Translations under genes and position numbers: made by a program
Notes under the pieces: model-generated
The model's database searches: none
What the model saw: only the letters and a program-made list of their open reading frames with translations
What the model was told of the DNA's origin: nothing
Origin: a bacterium
GTDB lineage: Bacteria > Planctomycetota > J058 > JAJDCP01
Length of the DNA: 27,351 bases
Direction of reading: 5' to 3'
Assembly (NCBI GenBank): GCA_030428695.1
Contig: JAUIEM010000089.1
Location: 1 to 27,351 of the forward strand
Shown: positions 22,247-27,351 of the stretch, in pieces
Numbering within the stretch: position 1 is the stretch's first letter
Layout: the number at the start of each line of letters is the position of its first letter

Positions 22247-23721
22247 CCACGCCCCGGGCCGAGCGCGGCCTGTGGCTCGCGGTCGCGGTGTGCGGCGCCG
22301 CTTTCGCCCTGCGCTTTCTGTGGCTGGACCTGCCGGGGCTGAACGGCGACGAGGGCTACTTCGGCTGGAAGGCGCTGCGCGCGGCGAGCGGCGACTTCGC
22401 CCGCTGGCGCACCGGCAGCGCCCGGCCGATGAGCCCCTTCTTCATCGCCCCGACGGCGCTGCTGCACGCCCTCGGCTTCCCGCCCTCGATCGCCCTCGCG
22501 CGGAGCGTGGCGGCGCTGTCGGGCGTGGCGACCGCCGCCCTCGCCTGGTGGGTGTACGCCCGGCTGTACGGGCGGGTGGCCGGCGCGGCCTTCGGGGTGC
22601 TGTTCGCCACCCTGCCCCTGCAGCTCGCCTACTCGCGCATCTACTGGGACCCCTGCCAGTCGGTGCTCGCCTGCCTCCTGTGCCTCTACCTCGCGCGGCG
22701 GCACCGGCCGCTCGCGTGCGCGCTCGTGTTCGCCTGCGCCCTGGTGATCCACCCGACCAACGTCTTCCTGCTGCCCTGCCTGCTCCTCCCCTTCGTCCAG
22801 GGGCTCGGGCGGAAGCTTCGCGGCCGCGCGCTCCTGCTCGGCGCGGCTCTGCTCGCGGTCGGGCTGCTCGGCCTGCTGGTGATCGTCGACGACCTCGGCA
22901 GCGCCCTGCGCCTGCGGGGGAACCCGCTCGCGCGGCCCGCGGAGCTGTGGCGCTTCCCCCTGCTGTGGCTCGACCTGTTGTCCGGGGTGACCGTGTACCG
23001 CTACCTGGTCGGCACGGTCCCGGCGATCAGCCTGGTGCTGCACCGGGTGCTCGGCGCGGCGCTGGTGCTGTGGCTGGCCATCGGCGCCCTGCGCCGCGGG
23101 GCGAGCGCGCGGATCGGCGGCCAGGCCGCGGCGCTGCTCGCGAGCGCGTGCCTGTTCTACCTGATCGGGGGCTGCGCGAGCATCGCCCCCCACCGGGAAC
23201 GCTACGCCTTGTGGCTGGTCGCGCCCTCCCTGGAGCTCCTCGGGCTGCTCGCGATCGAACGCCTCGGCGCCGTGCGGTTGCGGCGCGGCGTGCTCGCGCT
23301 CGGGGTCGTCTTCCTCGGCCTCTTCTGCCACCACGGCCTGGTCGGCCTGACGACCTCGCGCGCCGTCCATCGCGCCTTCCTGACCGGGCCCGTGGAGCCC
23401 CGGGTGGCGGTCGTCGACTGGTTGCGCCGCCAGACCTCCGGGGCGACCGTCGTCGACGCCGAGGACTGGTGGACGTACTGGCCGCTGCGCTATCTCGCGC
23501 CCGAGCCGCGCCTGCGCTTCCGCATCCCCGGCCAGGAGCCGGACTATCGCTTCCCCGACGACTTCGGCGGCGGGCCGCCGGCGGACTACGCGGTCGTCTA
23601 CGTCGGCGGCGCGGAGGACGAGCGCCTGCGCGCGCTGTCTGCGTACGAGAGGGTGCACATCGTCCGGGGCCACCCCGACCAGCGGCCGCTGCTCGCGATC
23701 TACCGCCGCTCGCCGGACTGA
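22243..23721 (+). CDS. GT-C membrane glycosyltransferase (family 39-like)
   Basis: This 492-residue polytopic protein has an N-terminal helix followed by GLNGDEGYFGW (32-42), which holds the catalytic Asp36-Glu37 pair expected in the first periplasmic loop. About ten to eleven helices follow, including one with SRIYWDPCQSVLACLLCLYL. A periplasmic C-terminal region of about 100 residues contains VVDAEDWWTYWPLRYL. It should transfer a sugar from a polyprenyl-phosphate donor, plausibly the product of the GT2 gene two genes upstream. The start is GTG at 22243, overlapping the methyltransferase stop by 4 nt. Its 3' end overlaps the convergent TPR gene by 22 nt. Confidence 0.78.
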   Translation: MTTPRAERGLWLAVAVCGAAFALRFLWLDLPGLNGDEGYFGWKALRAASGDFARWRTGSARPMSPFFIAPTALLHALGFPPSIALARSVAALSGVATAALAWWVYARLYGRVAGAAFGVLFATLPLQLAYSRIYWDPCQSVLACLLCLYLARRHRPLACALVFACALVIHPTNVFLLPCLLLPFVQGLGRKLRGRALLLGAALLAVGLLGLLVIVDDLGSALRLRGNPLARPAELWRFPLLWLDLLSGVTVYRYLVGTVPAISLVLHRVLGAALVLWLAIGALRRGASARIGGQAAALLASACLFYLIGGCASIAPHRERYALWLVAPSLELLGLLAIERLGAVRLRRGVLALGVVFLGLFCHHGLVGLTTSRAVHRAFLTGPVEPRVAVVDWLRRQTSGATVVDAEDWWTYWPLRYLAPEPRLRFRIPGQEPDYRFPDDFGGGPPADYAVVYVGGAEDERLRALSAYERVHIVRGHPDQRPLLAIYRRSPD

Positions 23722-24788
23722 GCCGCGAGCACCCGCGCGAGGCGCGCCCGGTGCGCCGCGGTCGGCCGCTCCTCGGCCTCGATCCGGGCGAGCCCGGCGG
23801 CGAGGTGCAGGGATCGGGGATCGCCCCGCAGGAGCAGCAGCTCGATCACCGCCTCCGCGTGGGCGAGGGGCAGGAGGGCCTCGGCCGCGTCCGCGAGCTC
23901 GAGCGCCCGGACGCGGTCGCCGCGCCGCTCGTACAGCCAGGCCCGGCGGACGAGGAAGAGCGGCCGCCCCGAGCGCTCGTAGGCCCGGGCGAGCAGGGCG
24001 TCCGCTTCCTCCGCATCGCCCTCGGCCTCCGCCCAGGCCGCCAGGGAGGCGAGCGCGGCGACCAGGTCGGCCTGCACGGCGAGGGCCGCCCGGCCGTAGG
24101 CGCGGGCGGTCGGGAGGTCGCCCTCCGCCGCGTGGAGGGCGCCGAGCGCGAGGCGCAGACGGGCGGAGACCTCGAGCTCGCCGAGGTCCTCGAGCTCCAG
24201 GCCGCGGGCGAGCACCCGCCGCGCCTCCGCGGTCTGTCCGGCCGCGCTCAGGGTCTGGCCGAGCAGCAGGCTGGAGCCCGCTCCGGGCCGCCGCCCGGCG
24301 AGGGCCCGGGCGCGGGGCAGCGCCTCGTCGAGGCGGCCGAGCTCGAGCAGGCAGGCGAGCGCGAGCGCCTCGGCCGCGAGCTGCGAAGGATCGTCGGCGA
24401 GCAGCGCCTCGCACCGCGCCAGGGCGTCGGCGAAGGCGTGCTCATCGCGGCGCAGCTCGGCCTCGACCAGCCGCGCCCCGGGGTTGGAGAAGGGCAGGGT
24501 CTCGAGGGAGAGCGCGGCCTGCTCGGCCGCGCGCTCCCGATCCGCAGCCGAGCCCGTGCGGCGGGCGCGGCGCAGGTAGAGCGCGGCGAGCTCCGCGCGG
24601 TCGAGGGCGGCCTGCGGCACCCGGGCGACGCGCTCGGCGAGCGCCGCGATCAGGGCATCGGGGCGCGGCGCGGTCTTCGGCAGGGTGTAGGGCGCGACCT
24701 CGGCCTCGCGCCAGAGCTCCGCGCCGAGGGCCAGGGCCGCGCCGAGAACCGGCGCGGCCAGCCAGAGCAGGGTCTGCGAACGGGGCAT
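23700..24788 (-). CDS. Membrane-anchored or exported tetratricopeptide-repeat protein
   Basis: This 362-residue protein has an N-terminal hydrophobic segment (LLWLAAPVLGAALALGAEL). A long alpha-helical Ala/Leu/Glu/Arg-rich region with TPR-like pairs follows, for example GQTAEARRVLARGLELE, ADLVAALASLAAWAEAEGD and GDRVRALELADAAEALLP. It is probably a periplasmic scaffold for protein interactions. It ends the operon of the two DUF4331-like genes after an 11-nt gap. TPR proteins are common neighbours of DUF4331 genes, which supports a shared function that remains unknown. The ATG is at 24788. Confidence 0.72.
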   Translation of the reverse strand: MPRSQTLLWLAAPVLGAALALGAELWREAEVAPYTLPKTAPRPDALIAALAERVARVPQAALDRAELAALYLRRARRTGSAADRERAAEQAALSLETLPFSNPGARLVEAELRRDEHAFADALARCEALLADDPSQLAAEALALACLLELGRLDEALPRARALAGRRPGAGSSLLLGQTLSAAGQTAEARRVLARGLELEDLGELEVSARLRLALGALHAAEGDLPTARAYGRAALAVQADLVAALASLAAWAEAEGDAEEADALLARAYERSGRPLFLVRRAWLYERRGDRVRALELADAAEALLPLAHAEAVIELLLLRGDPRSLHLAAGLARIEAEERPTAAHRARLARVLAAQSGERR

Positions 24789-24799
24789 CGCGGCGCGCC

Positions 24800-25393
24800 T
24801 CAGTTCGGCGTCGCGAGGAAGGGGAAGGTCGCCGGACCGCCCGCCGAGGCCTGGCCGCGCAGGCGCTGGTGCCCGGGCTGGGCGGGGTTCCCGCCCAGGG
24901 CGGGGCCGTCGTAGGAGACGCCGTCGCTGACCGGCGCGCCGACCAGCACTGTCAGGGTGATGTCGATGACGTCATCCTCGAGCTTGCGGCCGGTGATCGG
25001 GCTGCCGAGGGCGTTGAAGGCGAAGTCGTAGGCCGAGCTGCTGGTCGGGATCGAGCGGCTGGTGTCGACGCGCATCACGTCGGGCAGGAAGGCCCCGGCG
25101 ATCGCGTTGGAGTCGACGTTCTGGACGCCGTCGAGGTCGTCGACCGCCTCGAGGGTCTGGACCACCTCGGCGCGGACGGGGGCGGCGCCGGCGCCGAGAT
25201 CCTCGCTCGGGGCGATGCCGTTGAAGGCGATCAGGAAGGCGTTGGTCGTGACCAGGCCCTCGTTGATGGCGGGCCGGGCGAGACGCTCGACCTGGGTGAA
25301 CTGCTCACCACCGCCGCTGCTGCTGCTGCTGTTGCAGCCGACGAACGCGAGCGCCAGGGCGCACAGGGAGACGATCAGGGTGCGGGTCTTCAT
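24800..25393 (-). CDS. Lipoprotein corresponding to the C-terminal half of DUF4331
   Basis: This 197-residue protein starts with a lipoprotein signal ending FVGC at Cys20, then a Ser/Gly-rich linker. The body begins FTQVERLARPAINEGLV (32-48) and matches the second half of DUF4331 proteins, where a 'QVSRxGxPLVNE'-like motif follows the first beta domain. The conserved late region DVMRVDTS and SAYDFAFNALGSPITGRKLEDDVIDI (in parts) also fits. AAAGGAG lies about 7 nt before the ATG. It begins 13 nt after the stop of the N-terminal-half gene. It is presumably anchored in the outer membrane. The function of the family is unknown. Confidence 0.77.
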   Translation of the reverse strand: MKTRTLIVSLCALALAFVGCNSSSSSGGGEQFTQVERLARPAINEGLVTTNAFLIAFNGIAPSEDLGAGAAPVRAEVVQTLEAVDDLDGVQNVDSNAIAGAFLPDVMRVDTSRSIPTSSSAYDFAFNALGSPITGRKLEDDVIDITLTVLVGAPVSDGVSYDGPALGGNPAQPGHQRLRGQASAGGPATFPFLATPN

Positions 25394-25406
25394 GAGGGTG
25401 CTCCTT

Positions 25407-26186
25407 TCATCCGCCGGGGGTGAGGGACGTGGGGACGAAGATCGTCTCCCAGACATCGAAGGCCGTCGCGCTTGTGCCGTTGGCGAGGAAGCTGATCGGC
25501 ACGCGCACGACCAACGTCGAGACGTTGTAGCCCGCGGTGAAGTCGGTCGCGCTGTCCTCGCCGTTGAAGCCGACCGAGGGGCCGGTGCCGAGCGCCCCGG
25601 CGCGCACCTTGAAGAACTGGACGACATCGAAGAAGAACGGGTCCTCGCGCAAGCCGGCGAAGATGGTGAGGTTCTCGCCGCCGAGGCTGACGGTGTTCAG
25701 GGTCAGGTTGTCGTTGGTCGAGTCGGCGAGCGAGGTGGTCTCTATGGTGCCTCCTCCGCTCGTCGTCGAGGTGCTCAGCACCTGGTTGTCGCGGATCGCG
25801 GTGACGGTGATCGCCTGCTCGCCGTCGCTGTCCGGATCCCCGAACTCGAAGCGCAGGATCACGTCCTGGCCCCCCGTCGGCGCGACGTCGATGTCGTTGA
25901 CCCGGGTCACGTGGAACTGGTAGCGGGCGCGGGTGCTGAAGTAGTACTCCTGGCGGGCGACCGCGCGCTGGTTGACGTTCATCACGAAGATCAGGTTGGC
26001 CGAGTCGGCGTCGACGCCGGTCTGCCAGTCCTCACGGAACACGTACAGGTCGGTCAGCCCGAGGTTGCGGGCCTTGAGATCGTTCTCGCCGTCGTCGTGG
26101 TCCGAGGCTTCGGCCCCGACCAGGCAGACCAGGCAGCCGATCAGCAGGCAGCCGACGATGGCTGCCCCGCGCAGAAAGGTGCTCAT
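25407..26186 (-). CDS. Exported protein corresponding to the N-terminal half of DUF4331
   Basis: The predicted protein has 259 residues. A Sec signal peptide (about residues 1-27, cleaved near VGAEA) leads to SDHDDGENDLKARNL and LTDLYVFRED (45-54). These correspond to the 'SSHREAP...D.TDvYaF' opening of DUF4331. LIFVMNVNQRA (65-75), FRFEFGD-type strands and FFFDVVQFF follow, after which the protein ends where a full-length DUF4331 would continue. The ATG at 26186 has AAGGAGG just upstream; an ATG at 26207 would bury that site. The C-terminal-half gene follows directly. Confidence 0.77.
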   Translation of the reverse strand: MSTFLRGAAIVGCLLIGCLVCLVGAEASDHDDGENDLKARNLGLTDLYVFREDWQTGVDADSANLIFVMNVNQRAVARQEYYFSTRARYQFHVTRVNDIDVAPTGGQDVILRFEFGDPDSDGEQAITVTAIRDNQVLSTSTTSGGGTIETTSLADSTNDNLTLNTVSLGGENLTIFAGLREDPFFFDVVQFFKVRAGALGTGPSVGFNGEDSATDFTAGYNVSTLVVRVPISFLANGTSATAFDVWETIFVPTSLTPGG

Positions 26187-26280
26187 GCGTCCTCCTTCAT
26201 TTCGCATACGTCCACGGTACGCACCTGTCGTGCGGGGTGGATTCGCGGAGCTCGGAGGAAGTCCTGGTCGGGACGGGCGC
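26187..26280. other. Gap between the FadL-like and DUF4331-like genes
   Basis: These 94 bases hold only the ribosome-binding site of the downstream gene. There is no convincing terminator, so read-through from the FadL-like gene is likely. Confidence 0.45.
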
Positions 26281-27351
26281 TCAGAAGGACAGACCGACCC
26301 CGAAGTAGAGCTCGATCGCGGAGGCGCTGACGCGGGCGCCGTCGAGCTCGGGCAGGCTGGCGTGGGTCTCGGTCTGCAGCTCGTTCTCGACGCCGTACAG
26401 GAAGGCGAAGTCGAAGTTCCACGGACCCCAGTAGACGCTGCTGCCGAAGGTGAAGTGGTGTTCGATGATCGCGGCCAGGCCGGGGCTGACGCGCTCTTCG
26501 TTGATCGGGTTGTTGCCGTAGTTGTAGCCGGCGCGCAGGGTCAGCCAGTCGGTCGGGTTGAAGGTCAGACCGAAGGCGAAGACGAGCTGGTCGCTCCAGT
26601 CGAGGTTGATCGTCGTGTCGACCCGGTCGTCCCCGACGATGACGTTGAGGTTGGGGTTGTCGCCGCGCTCGAGGGTGGCATCGAGCTCTTTGAAGGAGCC
26701 GGCGTAGTTGATCCAGGCGAAGTCGAAGGCGAAGGTGAACCAGTCGACCGGGCTGAGGGCGAAGCCGGTCCGGATCACCTGCGGCAGCTCGAGCTCGAGC
26801 TCGAAGCCCCAGGTGCCGGAGAAGCCCTGGTCGAAGTCGGGCAGCTCGGTGCGCAGGAAGCCCTCGGTGAAGAACCCGAGCGGGTTGCTCGGGTCGATCA
26901 TGTCGTTGAATTCGCGCGTGAAGTCGGTCGTGATCTCGCCCTGCAGCGGCAGGAAGAACGTCGGCGTGCGGTACATGAAGCCGATCCGCAGCATGTCGAT
27001 CGGCTGGAGGATGAAGCCGATGCGCCCGCCGAAGCCGTAGCTGGTCAGGTCGTCGATGTCGACGTAGGTCACGGTGCTGCTCTCGCCGAGCAGGGTGGTC
27101 GCGAGCTCGCCGAAGGTGCCGCCGCCGATGGTCTGCGGCTCGCCGCCGAGGGTGTCGCCCGGCTCGAGGCCGAGCGGCGAGTCGATCTCGAACTTCGCCC
27201 AGACGAAGTCGAAGCTGATGCCGATCGACAGCCAGTCGGTGGCCCGGAAGGCGACGGAGGCGACGAAGGAGGGCACGAGGATGTCCGACTCCCAGATCGT
27301 GCCGTCGGGGAACAGCGGCTCGCTCTTGATCTCGGTGCCGCCGCTGCTGCC
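26281..27351 (-). CDS. FadL/OmpP1/TodX-family outer-membrane protein, C-terminal part (5' end beyond the right edge)
   Basis: In the window 356 codons remain open to the right edge, so the start is missing. A GTG at 27276 is internal: the frame continues upstream as TEIKSEPLFPDGTIWESDIL. The sequence VAFRATDWLSIGISFDF, repeated amphipathic strands (LRIGFMYRTPTFF, WFTFAFDFAWINY, LTLRAGYNYGNNPI) and the C-terminal aromatic residue of YFGVGLSF mark a FadL-type 14-strand barrel. These take up hydrophobic compounds such as long-chain fatty acids or hydrocarbons across the outer membrane. The DUF4331-like pair and TPR gene follow on the same strand. Confidence 0.83.
   Translation of the reverse strand, partial: GSSGGTEIKSEPLFPDGTIWESDILVPSFVASVAFRATDWLSIGISFDFVWAKFEIDSPLGLEPGDTLGGEPQTIGGGTFGELATTLLGESSTVTYVDIDDLTSYGFGGRIGFILQPIDMLRIGFMYRTPTFFLPLQGEITTDFTREFNDMIDPSNPLGFFTEGFLRTELPDFDQGFSGTWGFELELELPQVIRTGFALSPVDWFTFAFDFAWINYAGSFKELDATLERGDNPNLNVIVGDDRVDTTINLDWSDQLVFAFGLTFNPTDWLTLRAGYNYGNNPINEERVSPGLAAIIEHHFTFGSSVYWGPWNFDFAFLYGVENELQTETHASLPELDGARVSASAIELYFGVGLSF

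Noticed and set aside
21592..24414. A 940-codon open frame on the minus strand
   Set aside because: It is low-complexity Arg/Ala/Gly/Pro sequence opposite the methyltransferase and GT-C genes, with no fold or ribosome-binding site.
24800..26186. DUF4331 split as a sequencing frameshift
   Set aside because: The second gene has its own ribosome-binding site, ATG, signal peptide and lipobox, which a frameshift would not create.
26281..27276. A complete FadL-like gene starting at GTG 27276
   Set aside because: The frame continues open to the window edge with sensible extracellular-loop sequence, and no signal peptide follows that GTG, so the start lies outside.

Overview
The window is a gene-dense, very GC-rich (roughly 70% by eye) stretch of a diderm bacterial chromosome. 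An outer-membrane FadL-type barrel, an outer-membrane lipoprotein and a PilT-type pilus ATPase show a Gram-negative envelope. Frequent GTG and TTG starts and the mix of families fit a high-GC Myxococcota/deltaproteobacterial-like or similar environmental lineage. That placement is an inference; no marker gene here settles it. I saw no rRNA, tRNA, CRISPR array or insertion sequence.

Layout. 1-0.9 kb (minus): a cyclic-nucleotide-binding protein with its own strong promoter, followed by the first 26 codons of a pilT-like gene that runs off the left edge. 0.9-4.6 kb (minus): an SLC12-like cation/chloride or amino-acid transporter overlapping a GT-C membrane glycosyltransferase. 4.7-9.8 kb: a divergent sugar-nucleotide/polysaccharide cluster. 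On the minus strand is a fused N-acetyltransferase/aminotransferase (WbpD-WbpE type). On the plus strand are a second DegT-type aminotransferase, a Gfo/Idh/MocA dehydrogenase and a dolichol-phosphate-mannose-synthase-like glycosyltransferase. 9.7-14.0 kb (minus): two large polytopic proteins, a YfhO-type protein and an unassigned 593-residue protein. 14.3-17.3 kb (plus): a two-gene module with less extreme base composition, made of a small peptidoglycan-binding-domain protein and an 809-residue protein ending in an OTU cysteine protease domain. 17.4-19.2 kb: a divergent old-yellow-enzyme reductase/TetR regulator pair with two matching operator palindromes. 19.2-20.6 kb: a P-loop kinase-like protein and ThiD. 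20.8-23.7 kb: an overlapping operon of GT2 glycosyltransferase, methyltransferase and GT-C protein. 23.7-27.35 kb (minus): a FadL-like barrel (5' end outside the window), a DUF4331-like protein split into two separately exported polypeptides, and a TPR protein.

How they work together. Much of the window serves cell-surface glycan synthesis: nucleotide-sugar amination, oxidation and acetylation, polyprenyl-linked glycosyl transfer, and GT-C membrane transferases. The most unusual element is the peptidoglycan-binding/OTU pair, which looks like a secreted or injected effector module with no partner immunity gene. A second surprise is that the promoter and first codons of the transporter gene are duplicated about 9.5 kb away. 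There they form a short leader ORF that overlaps the start of the 593-residue membrane protein gene.
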